Assembly: GCF_014268445.2 (NCBI RefSeq)
Contig: NZ_CP077089.1
Coordinates: forward strand, 2,163,501 to 2,227,500
Direction of reading: 5' to 3'
DNA from: Pseudomonas tensinigenes
Lineage (GTDB): Bacteria; Pseudomonadota; Gammaproteobacteria; Pseudomonadales; Pseudomonadaceae
DNA length: 64,000 bases
Part shown: in pieces, positions 51,421 through 60,103 of the stretch
Layout: the number at the start of each line of letters is the position of its first letter
How positions within the stretch are numbered: the first letter of the stretch is position 1
Position numbers and translations under genes: made by a program
Notes under the pieces: model-generated
Told to the model about the DNA's origin: nothing
The model's input: the letters and a program-made list of their open reading frames with translations, nothing else
Databases searched by the model: none

Positions 51421-53286
51421 TCAACGCTCTCTGAGAATGAACACCGAATCGGCGGCCGACTCGGTCTTCAGCACGCCGCCGATCAACCACACCAGATTCT
51501 TTTGTGCCTCGGCGCTCGTCAGCGCGAGGTGCGCGGCACTGCCAATGCGTGCGGGCAGATCCGGATCGGCCAACTCGGTACCCGGCAGGGTGTTATGCAC
51601 CACCACTTCATGTTTGAGCACCCCCAGTTTCAGGAAAAAAACCGTCTCCTGATCTGCGCGTTTGAAGACCAGCGCCGGTCTGCGGTGATCGTGCGTCAGC
51701 GGGAAAACGTCATAGCCACTGCGGATCAGCAGGGCGCCGACCAGACGCCGCAGGTTGTAGTCAGAAGGGGCAGCCGAGTAGTGCCGCCATTCGAACGCGA
51801 AATGCTGCGGATCGAAGGTGAGCCTGTGCAGTTCACCCTCGACCTGCGGCAGCAGTTTGATGACTTTCCTGCCCGCGATTTCGCTGGTGGAAGCGACGGG
51901 CAACAGGTTGAGCGGGTCTGCATAGGCAGGCACCGTGGGGAAGGGCTTGTGGTTCCACTGATGCAACACGGCCTGTATGTTCATCAGTCCGGTGGCCGTG
52001 ATGGCTGGTGGGTAATCCGACAGTTCGAACAGTCTTCTGGCGACGGCCCGTGAAGTGAACGCGGAAAAATCCACGAAGGTCTCGGCGACGGATTGCGACA
52101 ACGGCTTCTCGAAGAAGCGTTTGCCCGGTCGCGCCTCGCCCGGCTCATACCCGATGCGAAAGGTTGCAACCGGCTGCAAGTCAGGTGCGTCGCGCAACAT
52201 CTGTTCAAAGGCATCGAAATACGCCGGTGCAAACTCCGGGTGCTGCAGGAAGTACACCTTGGGAAGCCGGTTGGGGGCCGTGCCGATTGGCACGATCGAG
52301 TAATGAAGCCAGCCCAATTGCACCGACTCTCCCGATGACGGTGGGTTCAAATGGCCCCACGGCAACCAGAAATACGGTGTTTGATCCGCGTCAGCGGAGG
52401 TTGGCTGTTCCGGAACCGCGCCTGCGTCGAGCCGTGCTCGCTTGCCTGGGCCAGGCTGGGCAGCGTCTGACTCGGCAGTGGGACGCAGGCCTGATGGCGC
52501 GGGGGTCTGTTCAATCGGACTGACCGGGACTTTCCGGCGCCAGAGCTTTGTGCCCGGAATCATCTCCACCTCGGCACCGGAGGACGATCGTTCGCTGGCG
52601 GATATTTCCTGGTAGTGCCCGTCGCGGCGCTTGCCCACCAGAACCATCCCCCCTTCCATTTCGACGTAGGCTTTATTGTGCTTGTCGTAACGGATTCCGT
52701 CCGTCGAAAGTGCCGGCTCCAGCAGAGCAGTCAATTGAGGGGCAAGGTAGGCGGGTGAGCGTGAGGTGGGGGCGGACTCGGCCGAGATCGGTGGTGATTG
52801 CCAGCCAGGGCGTTCGATACGCCAGCGTGGCTGGCCGTCGATTTTCGCCAGGACCGGCCCGGGAACCCCGGGCGCGAAGGAGAGAGGTACGTGGTAGATC
52901 CCCTGTGCGTTCTGCTCGACCTGAAAGCGGCCTTCCGTACCTATTTCTGCGTATATGCGCAAATCCGGCCCCTCAAACAGTCCGCTATCCGCGACTCCGA
53001 AAGGCGCCAGTTCCGCATAGCGACTGCGCGGCCAGGCGATTTCGTTCCTCGCCGATTCGACGGACGGTTGCGGCATGTCGCTCACGATCACGGCGGGTCG
53101 ACTCAAATCAGCGTCAACCTGCACATTCGGTAAATGCGCGATGGGCGTCGGATCGCCAGGCAGTCGCAAGGTGGAAGGGCCGGCTGCCTGAAGTCGATTT
53201 GTCAGGGGCTCTGCCTCGGGTAGTCGTGTGGTAGCGGGTGTATCGGTACTGGCGGAACCAGCGACTTTCTTTGGGGGCTTGGCCAT
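51421..53286 (-). CDS. Array paralogue A (unrecognised family), first of five
   Basis: A 621-residue protein starting MAKPPKKVAG, with a Pro/Ser/Thr linker, module 1 (about 103-158, LFEGPDLRIYAEIGTEGRFQ, ending QPRWRIERP), module 2 (about 197-252, GIRYDKHNKAYVEMEGGMVL, ending TKLWRRK), the basic patch KRAR at 282-285 (GPGKRARLDAG) and a C-terminal domain (about 300-621) ending SVFILRER. The two modules look like copies of one beta-rich repeat (Y..IGTEGR..VE....G.Y...; ...Y..M.GG...V....DG.Y...). No signal peptide. First paralogue downstream of the large pore-former/RTX-like gene, 169 bases away. Confidence 0.88.
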   Translation of the reverse strand: MAKPPKKVAGSASTDTPATTRLPEAEPLTNRLQAAGPSTLRLPGDPTPIAHLPNVQVDADLSRPAVIVSDMPQPSVESARNEIAWPRSRYAELAPFGVADSGLFEGPDLRIYAEIGTEGRFQVEQNAQGIYHVPLSFAPGVPGPVLAKIDGQPRWRIERPGWQSPPISAESAPTSRSPAYLAPQLTALLEPALSTDGIRYDKHNKAYVEMEGGMVLVGKRRDGHYQEISASERSSSGAEVEMIPGTKLWRRKVPVSPIEQTPAPSGLRPTAESDAAQPGPGKRARLDAGAVPEQPTSADADQTPYFWLPWGHLNPPSSGESVQLGWLHYSIVPIGTAPNRLPKVYFLQHPEFAPAYFDAFEQMLRDAPDLQPVATFRIGYEPGEARPGKRFFEKPLSQSVAETFVDFSAFTSRAVARRLFELSDYPPAITATGLMNIQAVLHQWNHKPFPTVPAYADPLNLLPVASTSEIAGRKVIKLLPQVEGELHRLTFDPQHFAFEWRHYSAAPSDYNLRRLVGALLIRSGYDVFPLTHDHRRPALVFKRADQETVFFLKLGVLKHEVVVHNTLPGTELADPDLPARIGSAAHLALTSAEAQKNLVWLIGGVLKTESAADSVFILRER

Positions 53287-53455
53287 GAACAACATCCTGT
53301 TGATAGGCGTTTCTGAATAAGGAAATGATCTGTTTGCATTCGCCGGACGCACGCGCTGCCAGCCCCGATGAGTCGGGCCTGGGAAGGTTTCGAGGCGTCA
53401 GTGATCGTTTCTTGTGGATGATGCAGATTTGTCGGGCGTTACCCGGCACGGAGGC

Positions 53456-56400
53456 TCACGCCGCCGGAACCTCGATCAGTGGAGGTGCCGGGGTTAACAG
53501 GCTTGGTCGTTGATGCGTGCAATATCTGAAAACCTGCAGTTGCGAGTAATCGATGACTCGGCGCTTGTCGCTATCCAGAATCCATCGCCGCATCGGCAAG
53601 CTGTAACTCAGTGTCCCGGGCTCATTGTCGGCCAGGGCGATGTACCTGACTTTCAACACTTTGTCGGCGACCGATGCGAATTCGTCCGGCAACGCCGCCG
53701 TCGCATCGGGCTCTTCAAAGAACCGCGCGTCCAGTCCATCCTGATACACCCAGTCAAAGGAGAGGTCGACGGTGTGGACGATGCCCTTTTCGGTGATCAC
53801 ACGCACCTGGTCGATGAGGTCTTCGCTGTCGTAAGTCGGCAGGTGAATAACGCAGGTGCCGATTTGCAACTGGTTGTTTTCGAGGGTGATGTCGACTTTG
53901 CCGAGTTCCGTGGCGTCCAGGTCCCAGGTGGATGCAAATGGCAGGCGCAGGCTGGAGCTGGCAAGGGCGCCCGGCGTACACAGACGGATATGCATGTTGG
54001 CGGCAAGGTGAACCAGGTATGTCGAGCCCTGGCCTTCCAGTGTGTCCAGCCCGGGCTGGAGCGCATAAGCGTAGAGCTTGGCGCATCCGGCATTGGCCTT
54101 CAGTTGGTACGGCTCATTCTGCGTCAGGTCGTAGGCGTAGTCGCCGGGCAGCAGTTGCAGCGGGAGTGAAATCGGAGTGGTCCATTCGGTGAAGGCATAC
54201 ACGGCAAATTTTGCATCAGCGGGTTGTGCCTCGGTTTCCGGAGTCAGGCGTAAATTCGCTGCGACGCCATCCTTGAAGACCAGTGTCACTTTATGATCGA
54301 GATAAGTGTCCATGGCTCTCAGGATCTTCAGCAGATTCATCGGGTCCATGCCGCCACGCTTGGTCGAGTAGCCTTTGATGAGTAACGATTTATCTGCAAA
54401 GTGGCAGGACAGATCACACCCCACCACCAGGTCGCCATTGGCGTCGGATATTCTGGCGCCGAAGCGGGCCTCGACTTTGCTTAGTTCTGCGCTTGAATAG
54501 TCCACAAACAGACGGGTTACCGAATTGCGTTTTTTCGCTAGATAAAGCGTGGTCAGGTCATGGGTTTTCGGGATGAACAAGTCCAGCGGTCTGTCGTCTT
54601 TGATGATATGTGTATCGGCGTTAAGAATAATCGGGCCTTGTCGTCTCCCGACTTTGCTAATCACTGCATGTACATCAATGTTCTTGTTGTGTTCGATGGT
54701 TTCCGGCAAGTCCGGCACCAGGTGAAAGTCATCCTTGGTGATAAACGTCAGCTGATTGTTTTTCAGCGTGAGCCTGCTATCCACTTGCTGATAAATGTCA
54801 TGGACGGAAACAACATTCCTGGGCATCTCATAAAAGTCGAATCGTGATGTGATTACCAGGCTGTTTTCTTTGATGGCCCAGCTTTCAATCTGATCCGCTC
54901 GCCAGTTCAACGCAATAACGCTGGCCTGTTCACCGTCCTCGAAGATGGCCAGATCGCCAGGGACGTGGGCAATGATGTAAGTATCCATTCCCGCGTTTCC
55001 GTGTGCAGAGGCACCGGTGTGAGACAGGACTATCTGGTCATCGCCACCGCCTGCGGTGATCGTGTCCCTGCCTTGGGATCGGATGATATTGGGGCCGTCC
55101 GTACCGTTGACGGTTGAAGTGGCGCCAGGCACGGTCTCAATGTTTTCAATACTTTCGAGCAAACTATGGAAGGTATGTTTTTTCCCGTCCTCTGCGTCAC
55201 TGTCTGTCACGCTGACATGCAACGTACCGAACTGCAGGTCGACGTCATAACCGGAGCCTTCGGGCAATCTTGAGATGTAGTTGCCTTCCAGCACCAGCGT
55301 ATCGTTGCCAGAGCCGCCCCTGATCTTCGAATACCCGGGCACGTCGGCGCCCGTCTCGATCAGCTTCCCGGCCGCTTCGAAGACAAACCGGTCATCCTTT
55401 TCGCCTCCCGTGAGATCTTTTTTTCCCGCGCCGTAATGAACCGTGTTGGGTTTTTCTTTCACTCCTTTGATCACGTCTTTACCGTCGCCGATGAACCAGA
55501 TGACGCCTTTGTGCGCTGCGGCGGTTCCCAGTTCTGCGCCGGGAGTATCAGGTGTGACGCCGTCTCGGGCATCGATCGTGTCATCCCTGCCTTTGATTTT
55601 TGGCACATCGACCGTTTCCCAATTGTCCTGCTTGGTCCACCAGTTTCTGATCAGCCTGCGGCTCGGCTCGAGTTCTACTTCGAATGCGCCGTTGACGACA
55701 GCTTCGAGCTTTTTCTCCCAGGTCCCATCGAGCAATCTTCGGGCGGTCCGTTTTAATTGCCGGCTATGTTCAACCGTGGCTTTGGCTATGGAATAGCGGT
55801 CCTGGACATCTTTGTCGGGACTCTTTCCCACGAACGAAAACCAGCCTGTACGCCAGCGCTCCTCGTCGGTGAGTTCGATGTAATCATCAATGTCATCGAC
55901 GATCCGTACGGCGCCATAAATCTGTGAGCCGACGGCAAGCAACGCACCAGCGAGAAGGCCGACCGGCCCGGCGAATGAAAAACCGGCCAGTGCGGCCAGG
56001 CCGAGAATCACTGTCATGCCGGCACTGGCGATACTCAAACCAGCGCTGACGTAATGGTCTATGGCCTCTTTGCCTTTGGCATTGTCGGCAGCATTGAATG
56101 ACCTGACGGCGGTATAGATATCGAAAGGCAGCGTCAGGGCGCCACCGACCAGGCCTCCGGAGCGGCTCAACCTGATCGCAAATCGGGTTTTGACAAAGTC
56201 GGTGTAGGCACTGTGTCCGGCTTTGAGCATCTGCGTCGCGGACCGGGTCACGGCGATATCAACGGCAATGGAACCCAGCTCGGAGGCGAGGCCAGTGGTG
56301 TTGATCACGATCTCGTCGGTATTGTTGGTTCTTATCCCGTCATAAATTCCGCGCAAGCCCATGTAAATTCCAAACCCCTGAATACCGAGGCTCGAACCCA

Positions 56401-56989
56401 GCGTCGTCGTACTTTTGGCGATATTGACCCAGCGATGTGTTTTTCGGGGTAATTGCGCGTGTCTGAGATCGAGTCTCTGTGCCGCATTCAAGAGTTTCTG
56501 CAGTTTGCCGCGATAGCCGTCCGCATCGATCTCCTCGCCAACTGCTTCTTTCATTACAGGAGGCGCCGTCAGTGGACGTCGGCTGGCAACTTCGAATAGC
56601 AGCGACGGTAATAGATAACTGTCTGTACCCGCCGATTGCCGCATCTGCAGTTCGACATTGGCCGGGTTGAACTGTAACGAGTTGATGAAAGAGCGCTTCG
56701 GTGTGCGGAAAAAAGTGTTTCGACCGTTCAAGGACTGACCGTCGATCGTGGCGCCCAATATATCGAGGGAAACGCGGGTCACCGACAGCGAACCAATCTC
56801 GATCGGACCGAACAAGTCATCGACCATTTTCAGTTGAGCGGTCTTTGCAGGGTTTTTAGGCAGCGCTGAATTGTCCGACTCACTGTTCAAATCCAGAGTC
56901 GAAGTTGTTTTTTCATTGGTATGAATATCGATGTCGTTAATGACGACGGTGTCATGGTGTATGACGGAGTCTTGAATCAATGTGGCCAT
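53456..56989 (-). CDS. Large pore-former/RTX-like protein at the head of the array
   Basis: A 1177-residue protein without a signal peptide. Residues about 190-365 alternate hydrophobic, glycine-rich segments (STTTLGSSLGIQGFGIYMG, GGLVGGALTLPFDIYTAVRSF, HYVSAGLSIASAG, GFSFAGPVGLLAGALLAVGS), like the pore-forming region of TcdA/TcdB-type toxins. RTX-like nonapeptides appear in 556-570 (RGGSGNDTLVLEG) and 634-655 (RDTITAGGGDDQIVLS), suggesting calcium-binding turns. The rest is beta-rich. It ends LIEVPAA. AAGGATGTTCAA precedes the ATG. Lower GC than neighbours. Inference: an export-dependent toxin or surface protein; the export system is not in the window. I do not know the precise family. Confidence 0.8.
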   Translation of the reverse strand: MATLIQDSVIHHDTVVINDIDIHTNEKTTSTLDLNSESDNSALPKNPAKTAQLKMVDDLFGPIEIGSLSVTRVSLDILGATIDGQSLNGRNTFFRTPKRSFINSLQFNPANVELQMRQSAGTDSYLLPSLLFEVASRRPLTAPPVMKEAVGEEIDADGYRGKLQKLLNAAQRLDLRHAQLPRKTHRWVNIAKSTTTLGSSLGIQGFGIYMGLRGIYDGIRTNNTDEIVINTTGLASELGSIAVDIAVTRSATQMLKAGHSAYTDFVKTRFAIRLSRSGGLVGGALTLPFDIYTAVRSFNAADNAKGKEAIDHYVSAGLSIASAGMTVILGLAALAGFSFAGPVGLLAGALLAVGSQIYGAVRIVDDIDDYIELTDEERWRTGWFSFVGKSPDKDVQDRYSIAKATVEHSRQLKRTARRLLDGTWEKKLEAVVNGAFEVELEPSRRLIRNWWTKQDNWETVDVPKIKGRDDTIDARDGVTPDTPGAELGTAAAHKGVIWFIGDGKDVIKGVKEKPNTVHYGAGKKDLTGGEKDDRFVFEAAGKLIETGADVPGYSKIRGGSGNDTLVLEGNYISRLPEGSGYDVDLQFGTLHVSVTDSDAEDGKKHTFHSLLESIENIETVPGATSTVNGTDGPNIIRSQGRDTITAGGGDDQIVLSHTGASAHGNAGMDTYIIAHVPGDLAIFEDGEQASVIALNWRADQIESWAIKENSLVITSRFDFYEMPRNVVSVHDIYQQVDSRLTLKNNQLTFITKDDFHLVPDLPETIEHNKNIDVHAVISKVGRRQGPIILNADTHIIKDDRPLDLFIPKTHDLTTLYLAKKRNSVTRLFVDYSSAELSKVEARFGARISDANGDLVVGCDLSCHFADKSLLIKGYSTKRGGMDPMNLLKILRAMDTYLDHKVTLVFKDGVAANLRLTPETEAQPADAKFAVYAFTEWTTPISLPLQLLPGDYAYDLTQNEPYQLKANAGCAKLYAYALQPGLDTLEGQGSTYLVHLAANMHIRLCTPGALASSSLRLPFASTWDLDATELGKVDITLENNQLQIGTCVIHLPTYDSEDLIDQVRVITEKGIVHTVDLSFDWVYQDGLDARFFEEPDATAALPDEFASVADKVLKVRYIALADNEPGTLSYSLPMRRWILDSDKRRVIDYSQLQVFRYCTHQRPSLLTPAPPLIEVPAA

Positions 56990-57146
56990 TTGAACATCCT
57001 TGTTCAGGGCAATTTGTTGTACGGAATAGACGTGATGTTATGAGCAAATCCTTGGTGCTGTACATCGATGGGGTATTGCGATGTATTACGATTGGACGCT
57101 AATCAGGCCGGGCAATTAATGCCGCTACGCAGTACCGGGGATGCGA

Positions 57147-57180
57147 AACCACCCTGGATATTTAAATGCTCAGGGTGGTT
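57147..57180 (-). terminator. Intrinsic terminator after the LysE-family gene
   Basis: AACCACCCTG pairs with CAGGGTGGTT, loop GATATTTAAATGCT, followed on the minus strand by TTTCG. It separates the LysE gene from the array promoter region (56990-57146), where I see no confident promoter motif. Confidence 0.75.
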
Positions 57181-57217
57181 GTCATTGGCAGTTGTTCAAT
57201 GCACGGGTTTATTTCAA

Positions 57218-57847
57218 TCAGTGGCTGCTGAGCAAAGACGCGGCGCCTGCTCCACCAAACAAACCGGCGCTGATCCGATTGAACCAACTTTGGCCCTTGC
57301 CGCTACGCAAGTAACGCGCTGCGCCATGGGCGCCAAGGCCGTATGCCAGCTTGCACAGCAGATCCAGCACGGTCCAGGTAGCGATCATGACCAGTAACTG
57401 CGGCAGGAATGGTTGTTCGGCGTTGAGAAATTGGGGCAGGAAGGCGGCGAAGAACAGGATGTCTTTCGGATTGCTTGCACCCAGCACGAAGGCGCGCCCG
57501 AACAATGCGCGGAAGCGTGGTACGGCCGCTGTTTGCGGGACTTCGGCACCCGTCGATGGCTGGCGCGATTGCTGCCAGCTCTGCCAGGCGAGGTAGAACA
57601 AGTAAAGAGCGCCGACAATTTTAAGGGCGCTGAACAGCTGTTCCGATGTCAGCAGTAGCGCGCCCAGGCCCAGCGCCGAGGCACTGAGCAAGCAGATCGA
57701 TGCTGTTACCCCGCCAAGAAACGCCGGGTAAGAACGGCGCAAACCGTAATTCAGACTGTTGCTGATCATCAGCAGTGACAGTGGCCCGGGAATGAGGATC
57801 ACCACCAATGCAGCGCCGCTGAACAGCAGCCAGGTTTCCAGACTCAT
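57218..57847 (-). CDS. LysE/RhtB-family amino-acid exporter
   Basis: A 209-residue membrane protein with about six hydrophobic segments. The N-terminus MSLETWLLFSGAALVVILIPGP has the PGP motif of the LysE/RhtB family, and NPKDILFFAAFLPQFL is the second family motif. It exports amino acids or related metabolites. GGAGGAAAGTG precedes the ATG at 57847; the longer frame upstream overlaps the purine permease terminator and was rejected. Confidence 0.9.
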   Translation of the reverse strand: MSLETWLLFSGAALVVILIPGPLSLLMISNSLNYGLRRSYPAFLGGVTASICLLSASALGLGALLLTSEQLFSALKIVGALYLFYLAWQSWQQSRQPSTGAEVPQTAAVPRFRALFGRAFVLGASNPKDILFFAAFLPQFLNAEQPFLPQLLVMIATWTVLDLLCKLAYGLGAHGAARYLRSGKGQSWFNRISAGLFGGAGAASLLSSH

Positions 57848-57887
57848 CACTTTCCTCCTTTTTTGTTGGTATCGAGAATGTGCAAAA

Positions 57888-57909
57888 GCCCCACCCGCGA
57901 GGGTGAGGC
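57888..57909 (-). terminator. Intrinsic terminator of the purine permease gene
   Basis: On the minus strand GCCTCACCC TCGC GGGTGGGGC, then TTTTGC. One G-U pair makes the minus strand the functional orientation. Confidence 0.75.
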
Positions 57910-57936
57910 CGTTTTGAAGCTTGAACCGCGCGCCGC

Positions 57937-59286
57937 TTACAAGAAGATGAACTTGGCGATGAAGATCGCGCAGAGCACCCACAGGCTGACGGAAATTTCC
58001 TTGTACTTGCCGGTGCCGGCCTTCAACGCCACATAGGTGATGAAGCCCAGCGCGATGCCGTCGGCGACCGAGAAGGTCAGTGGCATCATGATCGCGGTGA
58101 CGATGGCCGGGATCGCGTCAGTGGCTTCGTCCCATTCGATGTGGGCCATGCCGCCCATCATCAGCATCGCCACGTAGATCAGTGCACCGGCGGTGGCATA
58201 GGCGGGAATCATGCCGGCCAGCGGTGCAAAAAACATTGCCGCTATAAATAGCACACCTACGGTGACTGCGGTAAGACCAGTCCGACCACCAGCGGCCACA
58301 CCGGCAGCACTTTCCACATAGCTTGTCACTGGAGGGACACCAACCACGGCGCCGAAGACGCTCGAGGCACTGTCGGCTTTCATCGCGCGGGAGAGGTTTT
58401 CGATACGGCCGTCAGCGTTGACCAGATTGGCGCGCTGGGCGACGCCCATCAGGGTGCCGGCGGTGTCGAACATGTGCACAAAGAGGAAGGCCAGCACCAC
58501 GCTGATCATGCTGACGTTGAACACGCCGGCTACATTCATGGCCATGAAGGTCGGGGCCAGGCTCGGTGGAGTCGACATGATTCCTTCGTAGTGCACGATG
58601 CCCAGGCCCCAACCGGCCAGGGTCACGGTGATGATGCTGATGAGGATTGCGCCGAAGACACGGTGATAACTGAGGATCGCGATCATCAGGAAGCAGATCG
58701 CCGCGAGCAGGGGGCCAGGTTCGCGCAGGGAGCCGAGTTTGATCAGTGTGGCCGGGCTATCGACGACGATGCCGGCGGTTTTCAGACCGATCAGGCCAAG
58801 GAACAGACCGACACCGGCACCCATCGCAAAGCGCAGGCTGACCGGAATGCTGTTGAGCAACCACTCACGAATCCGCGAGAAAGTCAGAATCATGAACAGC
58901 ACACCGGAGACGAACACCGCGCCCAGCGCAGTTTCCCAGTTGTAGCCCATGGTGCCGACCACGGTGTACGTGAAAAACGCATTGAGGCCCATGCCCGGCG
59001 CCAGACCCACCGGCCAGTTGGCGTACAGGCCCATCAACAGGCAGCCCAGTGCAGCGGCGATACAGGTGGCGACGAAGGCTGCACCGTGGTCAATCCCGGC
59101 ATCGGCCATGATGTTCGGGTTGACGAAGATGATGTAAGCCATGGTGATGAAGGTTGTCAGACCGGCAATCAGCTCGGTCTTCACCGTGGTGCCATGCAAG
59201 CTGAGTTTAAACAGACGTTCCAGCAAGCCACTGCGTAATGGTGGCGAGAGGTCCAGCGTCGATGCTTCGGATTTGCGGCTTTCCAC
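57937..59286 (-). CDS. NCS2-family purine permease (adenine/guanine/hypoxanthine type)
   Basis: A 449-residue membrane protein with about 12 hydrophobic segments. Landmarks: TELIAGLTTFITMAYIIFVNPNIM, GLAPGMGLNAFFTYTVV, and ESAAGVAAGGRTGLTAVTVG, as in the AzgA-like purine permeases. GTG start preceded by GAGGAGTACTCGCT. The operator-like TTTGTGTACAAA lies 130 bases upstream, matching the site upstream of hiuH. It probably imports hypoxanthine, guanine or adenine for the catabolic pathway. Confidence 0.9.
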   Translation of the reverse strand: MESRKSEASTLDLSPPLRSGLLERLFKLSLHGTTVKTELIAGLTTFITMAYIIFVNPNIMADAGIDHGAAFVATCIAAALGCLLMGLYANWPVGLAPGMGLNAFFTYTVVGTMGYNWETALGAVFVSGVLFMILTFSRIREWLLNSIPVSLRFAMGAGVGLFLGLIGLKTAGIVVDSPATLIKLGSLREPGPLLAAICFLMIAILSYHRVFGAILISIITVTLAGWGLGIVHYEGIMSTPPSLAPTFMAMNVAGVFNVSMISVVLAFLFVHMFDTAGTLMGVAQRANLVNADGRIENLSRAMKADSASSVFGAVVGVPPVTSYVESAAGVAAGGRTGLTAVTVGVLFIAAMFFAPLAGMIPAYATAGALIYVAMLMMGGMAHIEWDEATDAIPAIVTAIMMPLTFSVADGIALGFITYVALKAGTGKYKEISVSLWVLCAIFIAKFIFL

Positions 59287-59415
59287 AGCGAGTACTCCTC
59301 AAGAGTTTTATTGTTATTTCCAGGGCCGGACCCATGAGGGGTGGCAGCGGCCCTTTGAGGCATACGCGAATTTGTTGACCATGCGGTCAGGAACTCGCAC
59401 GCTGTGGATTATGCT

Positions 59416-59427
59416 TTTGTGTACAAA
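59416..59427. promoter_or_regulatory. Palindromic operator-like site TTTGTGTACAAA upstream of the purine permease
   Basis: TTTGTGTACAAA, core TTGTGTACAA identical to the hiuH upstream site. It falls in an AT-rich promoter-like stretch, about 130 bases before the permease start. The interval 59287-59574 otherwise holds no gene I can support. Confidence 0.6.
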
Positions 59428-59498
59428 TAAAGCAAATATTGTTTTTGGTTTTGTTTACGAAAGTTCCGTCGATAGGGATATATCGCCTGTGGGGCCCC

Positions 59499-59562
59499 TT
59501 CGCGAGCAGGCTCGCTCCCATAGGGGAACTCATACCCCTGTGGGAGCGAGCCTGCTCGCGAA
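59499..59562. repeat. Inverted pair of the 24-base repeat upstream of the purine permease
   Basis: Copies at 59499-59522 and 59539-59562 in opposite orientation, 16 bases apart. It lies just downstream of the MarR gene (stop at 59575). Confidence 0.8.
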
Positions 59563-59574
59563 GAGGTCAGCCAA

Positions 59575-60021
59575 TCAATCAAGAACTGTCTGGCTGTTCC
59601 CCAATGCCAGATTCACCGCCAACCAGCCATTCACCGCCGCCTCCCCAGCCTCGGCAAACACCCGCTCCAGCAATTTCACCTGCTCACGGCGCAACGCCTG
59701 CTCAAATTTCGCACCTTCCGCCGTCAACTCCAGCAGCCGCTTACGCTTGTCAGCCTCAGACGCCACGCTGTCCACCAGATGCATCTCCTGCAACTGCCGC
59801 AACGGCATGTTCAACGCCTGCTTGCTCACGCCGAGCAATCCCAGCAATTCCTTCACGCTCAAATTCGGGTAACGCGCGATGAAAAACACAATGCGCTGAT
59901 GCACCCGCGACAGCCCACGGCGCTCGAGCATTTCATCAGCCTTGGCGGTGAAGGCCTGATAGCCGAAGAAAAACGCTTCCATCGCCTGTTGTTGGCTTGC
60001 AGGGTTTTTAAGGTCAAGCAT
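59575..60021 (-). CDS. MarR-family transcriptional regulator
   Basis: A 148-residue winged-helix regulator. The HTH is LLGVSKQALNMPLRQLQEMHLVDS (about 65-88), preceded by QRIVFFIARYPNLSVKELL, and the wing follows with DKRKRLLELT. The start is taken as ATG at 60021; a TTG six codons upstream is possible. It is divergent from an aminotransferase gene 82 bases away and probably regulates it, but no operator was identified. Confidence 0.88.
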   Translation of the reverse strand: MLDLKNPASQQQAMEAFFFGYQAFTAKADEMLERRGLSRVHQRIVFFIARYPNLSVKELLGLLGVSKQALNMPLRQLQEMHLVDSVASEADKRKRLLELTAEGAKFEQALRREQVKLLERVFAEAGEAAVNGWLAVNLALGNSQTVLD

Positions 60022-60103
60022 GTTGACGTACTCGCTCAAGCTGTCGTAATTTCAGTCAACCAGTTTGACTCATTTTTCGTCCGCCTCGCTACCGGTGACC
60101 GCC

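Noticed and set aside
43519..53286. PD-(D/E)XK nuclease fold in the C-terminal domain of the array proteins
   Set aside because: The strand ALIFHREG...VFVLKLPR resembles the nuclease core, but the acidic residue before the Lys is missing in all copies, so I did not claim an enzyme.
59287..59574. Purine riboswitch upstream of the NCS2 permease
   Set aside because: No three-way junction with the conserved purine core was found; only the operator-like palindrome and AT-rich promoter are visible.
60039..60039. TTG start six codons upstream for the MarR gene
   Set aside because: ATG at 60021 is equally placed and gives the usual MarR length; the TTG has no clear ribosome site.
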